Source: a virus
Length of the DNA: 55,781 bases
Virus record (IMG/VR): IMGVR_UViG_3300037847_002600
Span: 1 to 55,781 of that record
Strand: one strand, 5' to 3'
Positions within the stretch are counted from its first letter, which is position 1; each line of letters starts with the position of its first letter. The notes beneath the pieces were generated by a model. The model was not told where the DNA came from and searched no databases. It saw only the letters and a list, made by a program, of their open reading frames with translations. The position numbers and the translations under genes were made by a program. This document shows, piece by piece, positions 20,757-30,914 of the stretch.

Positions 20757-21042
20757 GGGTTGGACCTGCTAAAGCAGGGTTCATTGCAGTGTTCGCGAGC
20801 ATCATCGTATCGTGACCGAGTAGGCCTCCGACGAGTATGAGCCCGAGAACAATGGTTTGAGGGTTCTTAAGCGCGGTTCCCCAGTCAATCTGGTTACGCT
20901 TGTTAAGCTCGTGGAGCGAAGCTTCGATGCGGTCGAGTGTTTTAACAGAGTGCTTCTGTTCGTTCTGCACCATCGCAAGCGTCTCGCGGATGCCGCCGAC
21001 TTGATCTTCCAAGTTTGTTACTCGTTGATCGAGGGTTGACAT
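20740..21042 (-). CDS. Coiled-coil/transmembrane protein, holin candidate
   Basis: A 100-aa protein: an N-terminal heptad region (LDQRVTNLEDQVGGIRETL and on to about residue 55) and one hydrophobic helix (TIVLGLILVGGLLG, about 68-81), then a Met/Ala-rich tail. It lies just after the giant 2065-aa gene, the same relative place as the T7 gp17.5 lysis gene behind its internal core genes. A holin or virion membrane-anchoring role is possible. AAAGGATTAGCA precedes the ATG. No decisive motif. Confidence 0.6.
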   Translation of the reverse strand: MSTLDQRVTNLEDQVGGIRETLAMVQNEQKHSVKTLDRIEASLHELNKRNQIDWGTALKNPQTIVLGLILVGGLLGHDTMMLANTAMNPALAGPTLDIVP

Positions 21043-21044
21043 TG

Positions 21045-24000
21045 CTAATCCTTTATCAAGGGCGCGGACGCTTGACGTTCCATCTTCTTAAGTTCTAGTT
21101 TAACTGCTTCCTTAGCTGTCTTCATATCATTTATTTGGTTATTCTCACCGTTGTAGAAGACAGTTCGTCCGATGTTGATGGTGTTACCTATATTATACAG
21201 CCGCATCTTTCTTGGGTCATCGTCAGCGAGCGCCTTGATTTCTGGACTGGTCAGCTCAGGAAACGCAATAGCCAGTGCTGTGCGGCTCCGGAGAAGCTCT
21301 GTTCGTAGGATAGAGAACAGCAGCTCGTTCATAATAGGCGGACCGGACAGATTAAGGCGTTTGACCCTTGGATCTTTCGAGTCTGGGTTGACTTCTACGA
21401 GGAAGTCTAGCCCCATGCTGCGAAGTGTCTGGATGGCGGCGAGGTCGCCGGGACGCAGCACGCGACCGTAAGGTGACTTGGGTCGCCGAGCATCGAAGAA
21501 GATAGCTTTGGCCATCTCACCATAGATGGGGTTGGCAATCGAATCGGCTAGCTCCTCGATCAGCCCTGTGGTGGCTGCTTTAGTGTTCACCGAGTACACG
21601 CTGTCCATACCCGGCATACCTGCCATCAAGATCGCACTGGTGTATGCGGCTATGTTTGCAGTAGAATGTGCGAACTCGACCGTTGTAGCCTTCGGCATAC
21701 CAAACGCGACGTGTTGTTTCCCGAAGCCTGCGGTCTCGATCATCCGACGATACTGGCGTGGGGTGACGGTCATCGAGCTTATCAACGGGTAATCAGCAAA
21801 GAAGCTCGATAGGTTACGTTCACCCACGGTGTCGCGCTGTTGTTGGGGGGTCAGATCTTCGTACGGGTCTACATACCCCGCGTACGGCGACTGGAACCTA
21901 CTAATCATCTGCATACGTTGGACTTTGGTCTGGCCCCGAGCGTACTTAGCAAGGTAGGCTTTAAGAGATTCGTCGGACGAGGCTTCAAACAACATGCGAT
22001 ATTGCTGGGCGAACCCGTTCTTTACAAGTGTATAGAAGAACGCGAAGTCTCCAAGCATCGCACGTTCCAGCCTTCCGACAGAGAAGGACCAGTCATACAT
22101 CGAGTCTAGAAGCATACGCCTCGCCACATCACGAGGCAGCTCTCGGTTGATGCGCAGGTGTGCGTATAGTAACAATCGTTGCCGTCGTGTAACTTCCCTT
22201 ATCTTTAGTTCAAGGATACGCTGATACCCACCGACGGTATCATAGACGTTGAAGAACGCATTTGGGTTGTTACGAATCTGCCGACGGGCCTCAGCTTCCA
22301 GAATCTCGCCGAAGTCGGCCCCACGCAGGAACTCGCCTACGCCGTCTTCCATGGCTTCAGCATAGAACTGCCGACCTGTGACGATCTGTTTGTCCTTACC
22401 GACGTACAGTGTTTCGTCCGACATACGCAGGATTCGATCGATCGCGCCGTTGAACGTCGCAGCGGTAGCCGTAGGCAGACCAATCTTACCCGGAGGTAGT
22501 TGCCGGGACATGGCATAGTAGCTGTTCTGTAACGACTTGCCCGCAAATGGGAACGAACCCAGAGCCCCTTGCATCGAGAGCGGTAGCGCCTCTAGGGGAC
22601 CAACCGCGTCTGCCATCTGTGCGTACTCGCCGAAGTGCATGTTTGAGAAGTAGGCGACACGTGGGTTCAGCAAGCCGTACAGGATGTGGCGTTTGAAGAA
22701 GCTAATGAATCCGTTAAAGACACGTATCGCCGTGGCTCCGACCTTGTACAGCGCAGGGTTCAGCATGGCTTCACTCATCTGCTCGCCGAACTCCTTAGAC
22801 AGTTTGTCCAAAGAGTTGTGAAAGCTGACCATGCTACCACGTGGAGTCATGAGTACGTTGCCTGCTTCGTCTACGCTGGAGATCACCATACGCTGATACA
22901 TGTCACGTACGACACCGAAGAGAGGCCGCATCTTCTCCCGGCCCATGGTGGTCATCATACGAGAACCGAGCAACGAGAACCCGTCAAGTGCGTCGAGCAT
23001 AGAGACACGAGTGTCCCGCAAGAACACATCTTCGAGCTTCACCGGGGGCTCGTCCGTGTTGAAGTGTGCCATGCCGTCTTCGATCTTGTTGATCCTGCGC
23101 GAGGGGCGACCAAGCACACCACTAAGCTTGTCCTCAACGAGAACAGACCGCACTTGCTCCCGCTTTTTCCCGGTGCGGAGCCCCGTGCGGCTCGCCTTTG
23201 CAGACTTGCGGACCAGCGCGTTCCAAGCGTCCATCTCCTGTCGGAGGATCACGTAGGAACCTACAGTCGGGGTCACGGGGATGTAGTCCGTAGATGCCTC
23301 GGTGCCGCGTCCCTGCATGCGGTTCATCGACCGACCAACAGTTTCGTTAAACCTTGCGCCAAAGATGCTGTTCCACTTCGCTGCGTACCTTGTCTGCAAA
23401 GCACCTAGGACAATAGCTTTTGAGAACTTAACGTTTGCAAACGCGGTCTCGTCTATCTTGATGTCTTCGACCTTCCGAAGAGCGGTAACGATAGCATTAC
23501 GAAGCGCCGCCATAGCGGTCTCGCCATCAGCTTGCAACAACGTATCTGCGTTCTTTAGTAAGATGCTGTCCACCAAACTTTGAATACGGGGATACAAATC
23601 ACTGTAGAAGTCTGCTGCTCCAACGATCGAGTCGTCCCGGATGAGGGCCGTAATCGCAGGACCTAGCGAATCGTCAGGCTTGAACAACGCACGGTCCGCC
23701 CCTTTTGCCGCCTTGCGCATCCGGGCGTCGTAGATAAGACCCTCGACCATGGTAGACGCTAGCGACTTGTCGAAGCCCGCGAGTGCGGTCATGGTGATTT
23801 TGGCTTTCGGGGTAAGAGGGAAGTTGTACTGGTACGGTAGATCTTCAAGCCTACCCACTGACGTTAGGATTAGGTTGATCGCTTCTTGCTTTGCCTCAAC
23901 ACCTCGGACGTTGTTTACCGCTAGGTTCATAGTATCTATGACATCCTGCGCCACACGGGCCATACCTTTGGCGGCTTCGTCTGCGTCCCGGCGGATCTGA

Positions 24001-27000
24001 ATATCGAGATAACGTACGTTGGTACGAAACACTGGGAAGCTTTCGAGTATATTATCTAGTTGGATTGTGCTTCGTATCGCCCACGCCAAGGGCTTCTGCC
24101 ACAGCAGCGCCTGCTGTTTGTGTGTCAGATTCACGTAACCTAAGGGTTCGCGGAACAGATTGACTAGGCCTTTGGCGGTCAGCACCGTATCGACGAACTC
24201 CTCATCGGTCATGTCGGCGATGCGAGGTGCCTCGTCGGCTATCGCTCGCATGGAGGCTACACGTACAGGCTCTGCCAGTAGGTCTTTGCGCATGCGCGGT
24301 CCGACCTGCTCGAACAGCTCTTCGTACTTAGAAGGTGGCAGTGTCAGTAGGTCTGTGCTGCCCTTGGTGAGGTCGCGAAGATTGTTAATGTACGAGATGT
24401 ACACGTTACGCGCCAAGGTATCGTCGCTCAGTTGTTCGCCGATTACGCGTTCGGTCTCTGCCTTATCGTACTTCTTTTTAAGTGCGTCTAGCTTCTTATC
24501 CAGTTCGGACGCAGCCTTTTGAACTTGAGCTTCGACACGAGCCAATCCGACAGCAGTCTCTCCGGGCCTGATCTTAGCCTTCTTGCCTAGGCCCCGGACG
24601 CCGATCATCTCTTTGTTGATGCGACGTACGAGGTTGGTTTGCAGCAAGCCAAGTTCGTCTTGAATCTGCTGCCTAGCGAGGCGTAGCCCTTGGACCTTCT
24701 TAACTTGCAGCTTCAACGCGTCCGCGATGGGCGACGACTTGGGCATGCTCGCCTTGATCAGTCCGTCGAGGCGACGCATAGTCAAAGATTTTGCAGTAAC
24801 GCCGCCGACTTTACCCGTCTTGTCCATGTTGCGTAGAGCGAAAGTCTTGATGTCCGTAAGGCCGGTTTTGACCCGGAGGGCGTCGAAGATCTGCGTAGGC
24901 GTCAGAGGTGCATCGTCCGACAGCTTCATGCCGCTGACCATCTTACGCATACCACTGAGTTCGCGGGTGCCTTGTTTCAGTAGACCGCGCTGTGTTTTCA
25001 GCAGTGCTTCTAGGGCGTCGGCCTCTTGCCGTGCTCCGGTTAAGATCTGCTGCAACGCCGTCAATCGCTGACGTTGTGCGTTTTGTTTGTTGCCCGCTTT
25101 GTTAATCTTGTCTAGCTTCTTCTGTGCAGAAACAAACTGTTCACGAGCTTTGGTCGCTAGGTCTTTGTAAAAGCGCAGCGCCTCTTCAACACCGGCACCG
25201 GAGGTCAAAGGGACGTTCAGTGAACTATCGGACGTAGCTTTGAACTGGGCCAAGTAGTCATATGCGTGCACGCCGCCCGTCTTGCTCTTCTTAAACTCAG
25301 CACGCAAGACCTTATTGAACTCGATCATTTGATCGGTATCAAGATCCTCTACGTTACCTACTTTCTCGGTGGCTAGCTCGATCGCCCGGTTCAGCAACGG
25401 CACGTCACTTGCGGTCATCTGTTGATACTCGGCACCTAGTGCCCGCTTCGCTCCGCGTACGGCAGGGCGTGCGCCCCTAGCAGCAACACCTATACCCATC
25501 AGAGCGTCAGGTGACAGCGTATACGCAATCAGCCCGCCGATCATACCGGCTGCGCGTCCGAGCGCCGGGTTGTTCTTACCGTACTCACCTAAAAGCGGGT
25601 TGATGAATACGTCACCAACCTCGTTCATAAAACGGGCTCCTAGCTTATCGCCTACTGCGATGCGGCGAATGGCCCGATCGGAGTCCATTAGCTCAAGGAA
25701 GTTACGAGCTACACCACCGGGCCTACCATAAAAGCTCCCGCCGGATTCGGCATAGTCGTCGTTTGCTAGTGTAAAGGTTGCAGCAATAGGCTCGAATGTA
25801 CTCAGACGGACCAGCGCATCGAGGAAGGTAGTCGGAGCATACTCACCCAGCAAAGGAGCAAAGAAGTCGCCTTCTCTGACGTAGCCCCGGTTGAAATCTT
25901 CCGACATCAAGATGCCTGCTGACGACCGAGGCAACGTAACCGCACCAGCAAGCTTGATATAGTCACTGATGAAGTCGTCAAACAACAACTTATCTGCGCC
26001 CAAAGTCACTACGTTGGCTGCAATCTGGAGCGCCTTAACGACATTGGCGCGGAAACCAACACCTTCGGTATAGTCTTTGGCTGCGCCGTACGGGTCTCGA
26101 AACGCGACCAGCGTGTTTCGCGACTTCAAAGGGGCAACAAGCTGACGGGCCTCGGCCTTGGCTTCGGCGGACAGCTTCTCTACTACTTCTCGTGGAGGAA
26201 TAGTGCCCTCGTACCCGGCGTCCCGTTTCTTCTTACGATACGCAGCGACGCGAATCCCGTTCTCGTACACAGCCATGTCCGCATAAAACCGACCAAACCT
26301 GTCTTGGTTCATCGGCACGTACAGCTCACTAGGCTTTCTGTCCTTCATTGAGTAGAACAGATTGGTCTTGTGCCTCGCTACATCTAGCGGGTCACCGAGG
26401 GCCTCTTGAATATCTGTCGTAGGAATGTCTGTGGCGTAGCCCTGTTGGACGCGCTGCATGACTGAGGGTGGTAAGTCGAAGTTGTAGATGAAACGCTCCA
26501 GAGCGTTACCAGAGGCGTCAGCAACTTGCTTGTTGGTTTGCTTATCGAACCGAGGCGCGGCGTCGAGGACTTGGGCCCCGGCTTCGGTGTCGAAGAAGAC
26601 AGGACGAATAGTGTCTCGGACCTTCTGGTCTTGCGCTCGCTGGGCAAACAGTTCCATGGCACGCTTGCGAAGCTCGGTCTGATGCTTGATGTCAGCACCG
26701 ATGTTCTTGACCATCTGCTCTGGAGACTCGTACTTCTTGTGTAGGTTCAGCATGGCCCATGTCTGCAACGCAGTCGCCGCATCCTCATCGACACGGTTGA
26801 TCTTCATCTGGTCGTACAAGAAGTTATCCGGCGTATAACCTGTAGTTTCACTGGCGCTCTCGACTAGCCCCTGCATGAGGGCCGCTCGGGCCTCTTCGGT
26901 ATCCTCGCGGTTACGGCGCTGAAGCAAGCGGCTGAGTGCGGCCTGTTGGTCATCCACCATACTGTACATGGGCAGGCCTTGGCCCCGGAAAGTGTCGAAC

Positions 27001-27242
27001 AAGGTTCGCTTGGCGTTAGCCTCTTTGCGTAGATCTTTCTGTGTCTGGACCGACGGAATCTCTTCGGCGATCTTCTTGATCTGCTCATCCAGCTCGGGCA
27101 TCGACTGGGGCGCGGTCTCCAACGGGTCCATACTGGACGCTAGGGGGTTGCCCTTGCGAAGCTCCTCACGTACGAGACTAGCCGCCTTGTAGGCGTCCTC
27201 GTAGATCTTCATGAAGTCCGCGTTGTTACTGGGCTGCGCCAT
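21045..27242 (-). CDS. Giant internal virion protein (2065 aa), gp16-like position
   Basis: One of two giant genes. It follows the lysozyme-domain gene and a Gly-rich gp14-like gene, the order of T7 internal core proteins, so I infer a DNA-ejection or internal core protein. It is largely helical, with a coiled-coil-rich middle (about residues 690-960) and hydrophobic segments near residues 560-590 (AAGMIGGLIAYTLS). About 1500-1560 contains KRHILYGLLNPRVAYFSNMHF, reminiscent of large polyvalent phage proteins. No polymerase motif was found. It starts at the ATG at 27242, overlapping the upstream gene by 17 bases, with GAGGG upstream. Size and context are clear; domain assignments are not. Confidence 0.75.
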   Translation of the reverse strand: MAQPSNNADFMKIYEDAYKAASLVREELRKGNPLASSMDPLETAPQSMPELDEQIKKIAEEIPSVQTQKDLRKEANAKRTLFDTFRGQGLPMYSMVDDQQAALSRLLQRRNREDTEEARAALMQGLVESASETTGYTPDNFLYDQMKINRVDEDAATALQTWAMLNLHKKYESPEQMVKNIGADIKHQTELRKRAMELFAQRAQDQKVRDTIRPVFFDTEAGAQVLDAAPRFDKQTNKQVADASGNALERFIYNFDLPPSVMQRVQQGYATDIPTTDIQEALGDPLDVARHKTNLFYSMKDRKPSELYVPMNQDRFGRFYADMAVYENGIRVAAYRKKKRDAGYEGTIPPREVVEKLSAEAKAEARQLVAPLKSRNTLVAFRDPYGAAKDYTEGVGFRANVVKALQIAANVVTLGADKLLFDDFISDYIKLAGAVTLPRSSAGILMSEDFNRGYVREGDFFAPLLGEYAPTTFLDALVRLSTFEPIAATFTLANDDYAESGGSFYGRPGGVARNFLELMDSDRAIRRIAVGDKLGARFMNEVGDVFINPLLGEYGKNNPALGRAAGMIGGLIAYTLSPDALMGIGVAARGARPAVRGAKRALGAEYQQMTASDVPLLNRAIELATEKVGNVEDLDTDQMIEFNKVLRAEFKKSKTGGVHAYDYLAQFKATSDSSLNVPLTSGAGVEEALRFYKDLATKAREQFVSAQKKLDKINKAGNKQNAQRQRLTALQQILTGARQEADALEALLKTQRGLLKQGTRELSGMRKMVSGMKLSDDAPLTPTQIFDALRVKTGLTDIKTFALRNMDKTGKVGGVTAKSLTMRRLDGLIKASMPKSSPIADALKLQVKKVQGLRLARQQIQDELGLLQTNLVRRINKEMIGVRGLGKKAKIRPGETAVGLARVEAQVQKAASELDKKLDALKKKYDKAETERVIGEQLSDDTLARNVYISYINNLRDLTKGSTDLLTLPPSKYEELFEQVGPRMRKDLLAEPVRVASMRAIADEAPRIADMTDEEFVDTVLTAKGLVNLFREPLGYVNLTHKQQALLWQKPLAWAIRSTIQLDNILESFPVFRTNVRYLDIQIRRDADEAAKGMARVAQDVIDTMNLAVNNVRGVEAKQEAINLILTSVGRLEDLPYQYNFPLTPKAKITMTALAGFDKSLASTMVEGLIYDARMRKAAKGADRALFKPDDSLGPAITALIRDDSIVGAADFYSDLYPRIQSLVDSILLKNADTLLQADGETAMAALRNAIVTALRKVEDIKIDETAFANVKFSKAIVLGALQTRYAAKWNSIFGARFNETVGRSMNRMQGRGTEASTDYIPVTPTVGSYVILRQEMDAWNALVRKSAKASRTGLRTGKKREQVRSVLVEDKLSGVLGRPSRRINKIEDGMAHFNTDEPPVKLEDVFLRDTRVSMLDALDGFSLLGSRMMTTMGREKMRPLFGVVRDMYQRMVISSVDEAGNVLMTPRGSMVSFHNSLDKLSKEFGEQMSEAMLNPALYKVGATAIRVFNGFISFFKRHILYGLLNPRVAYFSNMHFGEYAQMADAVGPLEALPLSMQGALGSFPFAGKSLQNSYYAMSRQLPPGKIGLPTATAATFNGAIDRILRMSDETLYVGKDKQIVTGRQFYAEAMEDGVGEFLRGADFGEILEAEARRQIRNNPNAFFNVYDTVGGYQRILELKIREVTRRQRLLLYAHLRINRELPRDVARRMLLDSMYDWSFSVGRLERAMLGDFAFFYTLVKNGFAQQYRMLFEASSDESLKAYLAKYARGQTKVQRMQMISRFQSPYAGYVDPYEDLTPQQQRDTVGERNLSSFFADYPLISSMTVTPRQYRRMIETAGFGKQHVAFGMPKATTVEFAHSTANIAAYTSAILMAGMPGMDSVYSVNTKAATTGLIEELADSIANPIYGEMAKAIFFDARRPKSPYGRVLRPGDLAAIQTLRSMGLDFLVEVNPDSKDPRVKRLNLSGPPIMNELLFSILRTELLRSRTALAIAFPELTSPEIKALADDDPRKMRLYNIGNTINIGRTVFYNGENNQINDMKTAKEAVKLELKKMERQASAPLIKD

Positions 27243-29508
27243 CCTGTTTGCCCTCGTTTAGCTGCTTCAACATATCACGTCTGAGTATGTCTTGTAGAGA
27301 TACATCTTGTAGAGATACAGCTCCACTATCTATGGCGCTGGCCGATTTACGTGTGGATGCAAGGGCCTTGTCTCGCTCGGTCAACGGGGCTCGTGGTTTG
27401 TAGGCGTCGGGCCGGGGGATGTCTACACCACGGGCGGCAGGTATGGGACCTTCGATGACCTCTTTGGCCTCTTGCTCCGCTTGATCTGCCGGTACGTCGA
27501 TGGCTCGCATGTTTTCAAGGTTGGCCTTAACCACGTCTTCCATACCTGTGTCTGGGAGTAGATCGACTTCCGCATCGGACAACACGGGGCCACCCTGAAC
27601 ACCGCCGCCTGCACGTCGTACGGTCAGATCACCCATGCGCGACTCTAGTTCCGCACGGTCCGCTTCATCTTGCGTGATCGCCCCCACTTTGACAAGGTGT
27701 TCCAAGGCACCGGGCAACATAGGCTGTGCACTACCGACTTGCCGGATTTCCTTAAGGGCTTGGCGTCCTTGTTTGCGTTGATCTCGTAACGCACGGCGAC
27801 CTAGAATCGCAGCCGCCTTCAGCTTCTGAGCAGGCGTACCGGGCATGTTGATGAAGTGAGGGCTCGACAGGATTTGTTGTTGTAGGTCCGCGAACTCTGG
27901 AGCATCAGGCCGACTAGACATGGCGTTTATCAACGCGAGCTTTCGTAACTCCAAATGATTAAGATACTCAGCCTCGGACGCTACTTTCTCTTCGGTAATA
28001 CCGTACATCATCTGTGCCATTTCCATGGCGGTACCTAGGTCCCTTGCCGCTAGGCCTGAGGCCAAGCCCCCGTACAGGGAGATCAACTTGCTAGCTGTTT
28101 CTTTATCGACACCCGCACGACGCTCAAACGCTTCTGCGAGTTGCTCCGACTGCATCAGCGCTTGTCCGGGGTTTGCCATCATAATCTGTTGAAACGCCGC
28201 ACCTACGTTATTGGTTACGCCGGGAAGCTGTCCGTAGATGCCCCGAACGTACTCGTAAATAACGTTCTCAGGGTAGCCACCTTCAAGGGTCTCACCTTCT
28301 ACTGCGGCAATACCGTCAAGGACCTCGCCTGCCACTTCAAGCACCCTAGGGTTAGCTTCTTGTGCCTGTTTCACAACAGAGACAACAGAGTCCATGTCAT
28401 ACTTTACGGCTAGCTCTCGAATAATAGTCTGCGGGTTCTCACCGGCTTCGTGAGCTTTGAGCACGTCATCTATAGCGCCGCGAGCTTCGCTTTGATCCAT
28501 ACGCTTAAGACCACCGCCACCGCCACCTACGAGGGCCTCGAAGAACGCAAGGTACTTGTCGTTGGCTTCGCGTCCCTTCTGCCGTTCGGCTGCGGCTAGC
28601 TCGCCGAAGATCTTACGCATCGTCAAACCAACTTCGGTACGGCGGTCCGACTGCTGTGTCCGCATGCGTTCGATGCTATCGTTGATCAACTTGATTTGGT
28701 TCTGGTAGCGTTGATTCTCTATTTGCTCAAGCTTAAGGTCTCGCATCGCATCGGCTTGTTGTTGCTGCGCAACCAGCCCGCCTGACAGGAAGTTGGAGAC
28801 AGCTTCGTTGACCTTGCGTTTTCTCGTTTGGAAGAACTGCTTGGCAAGCTCTGTCGGAGGCACAACAGTGACTGTACGCTCGCCGGTTTCGGGGTCAATG
28901 CCGCGCTCAACAAACTGATTTGGGTTCATCGGTTCCGGCATACTGATGCTGGGGTCTGCGGCACCTGCCGAAGCGACGTTAGCGGTAACACCCACAGGGG
29001 CCGCAAGCGAATCCACCGCGTCGCGGAATGTATCCACATCAACAGTAACCTTGTTGCCTCCGACACTGCCTAGAGGGTTGTTACCTTCTGCGTCAGGCAC
29101 TGCGGCGAACACGTTGCTCAAAGCTTTCATCAGAGGCGCAGGGTCGCCACCTTCGCTGATAAACGTCTTAAAAGCGTCTAGCTCGCTGATAAAGCTAACC
29201 GCCAACTCGTCCTGTAGTTCCTGACTGAAGGGCTGGCTCGTGTCGATGTTGTAGGTTTCGACCAAGCGACCGAGGGTCTCTGGGATAAACTGATACGCAC
29301 CTACCGCATACGCGTCGCCCTTCTGCTGGTCCATCACCTCTTGGACAGTCATCTCCGTAAGAGGCTTACCAAGCATAGCTTCGGAACCGCCGGGTGTATC
29401 GCCAGCGGTGCCTTGGTTGATCGCGTTGTAGCCGTCTGGACCGGACTCACCCTGTCGGATAATCGCCAGCAAGTCTTCAAAGTTTACCTTGGGGACTTCG
29501 ACTGCCAT
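27226..29508 (-). CDS. Internal virion protein with N-terminal lysozyme/transglycosylase domain
   Basis: A 760-aa protein. Residues about 8-120 resemble a virion-associated lysozyme: a catalytic Glu in IIRQGESG (E21), GYNAINQG, and AVGAYQF (68-74). The rest is helical with Gln/Ala-rich coiled-coil stretches. The known role of such proteins is local cell-wall digestion during DNA entry. It sits between a Gly-rich 212-aa protein and the 2065-aa giant, like T7 gp14-15-16. GGAGGTAAC precedes the ATG. The exact enzyme class is uncertain. Confidence 0.78.
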   Translation of the reverse strand: MAVEVPKVNFEDLLAIIRQGESGPDGYNAINQGTAGDTPGGSEAMLGKPLTEMTVQEVMDQQKGDAYAVGAYQFIPETLGRLVETYNIDTSQPFSQELQDELAVSFISELDAFKTFISEGGDPAPLMKALSNVFAAVPDAEGNNPLGSVGGNKVTVDVDTFRDAVDSLAAPVGVTANVASAGAADPSISMPEPMNPNQFVERGIDPETGERTVTVVPPTELAKQFFQTRKRKVNEAVSNFLSGGLVAQQQQADAMRDLKLEQIENQRYQNQIKLINDSIERMRTQQSDRRTEVGLTMRKIFGELAAAERQKGREANDKYLAFFEALVGGGGGGLKRMDQSEARGAIDDVLKAHEAGENPQTIIRELAVKYDMDSVVSVVKQAQEANPRVLEVAGEVLDGIAAVEGETLEGGYPENVIYEYVRGIYGQLPGVTNNVGAAFQQIMMANPGQALMQSEQLAEAFERRAGVDKETASKLISLYGGLASGLAARDLGTAMEMAQMMYGITEEKVASEAEYLNHLELRKLALINAMSSRPDAPEFADLQQQILSSPHFINMPGTPAQKLKAAAILGRRALRDQRKQGRQALKEIRQVGSAQPMLPGALEHLVKVGAITQDEADRAELESRMGDLTVRRAGGGVQGGPVLSDAEVDLLPDTGMEDVVKANLENMRAIDVPADQAEQEAKEVIEGPIPAARGVDIPRPDAYKPRAPLTERDKALASTRKSASAIDSGAVSLQDVSLQDILRRDMLKQLNEGKQDGAAQ

Positions 29509-29516
29509 GTTACCTC

Positions 29517-30155
29517 CTAGCCGGTGGTGGGCACGCCACCAAAGTTAAAGATACTCATCATGTCGTCTTGGAAATCAAAAGCTTGGGCCGCTGTCTGTTG
29601 GTTCATCTGATTAGCTTGGGCGTTGTACGCACGAGCCTGTGCCTCTACCGCTTTCTGCTGGGCCTCAGCACGCTCTGTATCCGCCGCATAGTTGAGTAGG
29701 TTCAGTACTTGATCTCGTTGTGCCTGTTGTGCCTTCGCAACCATCTGCGCCTGCTGGCCGACTGCGGCTTGTCCTGCCTGCTGAATGCTTGCCTGCATCT
29801 GACGCGCCATCTCTGGGTTCTGAGCCGCAGCAGCGTAGTCGTTAGGGTCTAGTGCTTGCGTCATCGCCGCGACGTTCTTAGCTTGCGTCTCTGGACTAAA
29901 ACCAGCGACCTCAGTAGGATTAGCTTGAATGCGTTCCGCTTCTTTACGGGCGAAGTAAGCTGCTCTATCTGCGTCAGTAACCTTGCCCCCGGAGATACCA
30001 CCTGAGATGCCCCCGATGAGGCCTCCGACAATCGCGCCCGGAGCGCCAAGCACAGAGCCGTACTGGGCCCCTTGCATAGCGCCTTGCCCAATGCCACTCA
30101 TAATGTCGTCGCCTTTCTGGTAACCCTCTGGACCCTTGCTTACTTTGTCTGCCAT
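29517..30155 (-). CDS. Internal virion protein, gp14-like
   Basis: A 212-aa protein. The N-terminal third has a Gly-rich hydrophobic stretch (GSVLGAPGAIVGGLIGGISGGISGG, about 32-56, split here for description) like membrane-inserting ejection proteins. The remainder is Ala/Gln-rich helix with repeated QAxxAxAQ patterns (about 100-190). Order and composition match internal core protein gp14 of T7-like phages. It directly precedes the lysozyme-domain gene. The start overlaps the stop of the 252-aa gene. Confidence 0.65.
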   Translation of the reverse strand: MADKVSKGPEGYQKGDDIMSGIGQGAMQGAQYGSVLGAPGAIVGGLIGGISGGISGGKVTDADRAAYFARKEAERIQANPTEVAGFSPETQAKNVAAMTQALDPNDYAAAAQNPEMARQMQASIQQAGQAAVGQQAQMVAKAQQAQRDQVLNLLNYAADTERAEAQQKAVEAQARAYNAQANQMNQQTAAQAFDFQDDMMSIFNFGGVPTTG

Positions 30156-30913
30156 TATGAATCTCCATACTTAAAGTATATATATTGCATCGACCGCGCC
30201 CTGACACGGGACTGTTTTATATCTTGGTGCTGACAGATGCGGAGTCCCGCTGAGTGGTACCCCGCAGACAGGGCAGGGATGCTACGTCCGTCGATCCAAC
30301 AATGTCCGGACCAGACACGTGATTTGTATCTGTCTTGTAGGTCATATTCAGTCTCACCTAAGTACACATCCCCTACGTACCTAGTAAAAGGGGTCGTGTT
30401 GAGATTATCTGATAGGTGATATGTAGTAGAGTCATCTATAAACAAAGCGACATCTGTCACTGCGTTCTGCACACCAAGTTGTGGGTCGATACCGGTAGAT
30501 AGCCCTGCGTTGTCGTTGGTCCACGTAATCGACCAAGTAAGCAGCACATACGCGTCAAACGGCAAGTAGAACTCTACGTTTGCTCCGGGAATAGGTAGGT
30601 ACCGCTTTGAGTTTAGAGGCGGGTAACCAACACCGGGGAAGTGCCCCCCACCACGCGACATGTAGTTAGGGTTGCCCGAGAAGTAGTCTAGGTTAGCTGT
30701 GCCTGCGGTGCCACCGCCACCGCTCAAAGCTCCGGGCTGGACGAAGTTATAGCCGGGAGGCTTGCCGCCAAAAGAGGATACCATATTCGTCGGGCCTAGC
30801 CGCCCGTTGATGACCTCTAAGCTATCCCCATTTACCTCGTAGAAGGTACGGTATAGGTCATCGGAGACCTCCATCGCGCCCGGTGGGAATGTAGGTGGGA
30901 AGACTTTTGGCAT
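30155..30913 (-). CDS. Putative tail/virion structural protein (252 aa)
   Basis: A beta-rich, Gly/Tyr-rich protein. The N-terminus carries FPPTFPPGAM, then YEVNGDSLEVINGRLG. The 257-aa protein at 31724-32497 has a matching YPPNPIAA ... VVDEANGYLNEHN start, so both may share an attachment motif (PP-x-P ... V-x-E-x-NG-x-LN). A Trp-rich core with TWSITWTNDN follows. I infer a tail fibre, collar or head-fibre component. No enzyme motif. AAGGTGTGAT precedes the ATG. Confidence 0.6.
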   Translation of the reverse strand: MPKVFPPTFPPGAMEVSDDLYRTFYEVNGDSLEVINGRLGPTNMVSSFGGKPPGYNFVQPGALSGGGGTAGTANLDYFSGNPNYMSRGGGHFPGVGYPPLNSKRYLPIPGANVEFYLPFDAYVLLTWSITWTNDNAGLSTGIDPQLGVQNAVTDVALFIDDSTTYHLSDNLNTTPFTRYVGDVYLGETEYDLQDRYKSRVWSGHCWIDGRSIPALSAGYHSAGLRICQHQDIKQSRVRARSMQYIYFKYGDS

Positions 30914-30914
30914 A

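Noticed and set aside
22686-23408. Long plus-strand open frame of 240 codons
   Set aside because: It lies wholly inside the giant 2065-aa gene on the other strand, has no ribosome site and shows His/Arg-rich antisense composition.
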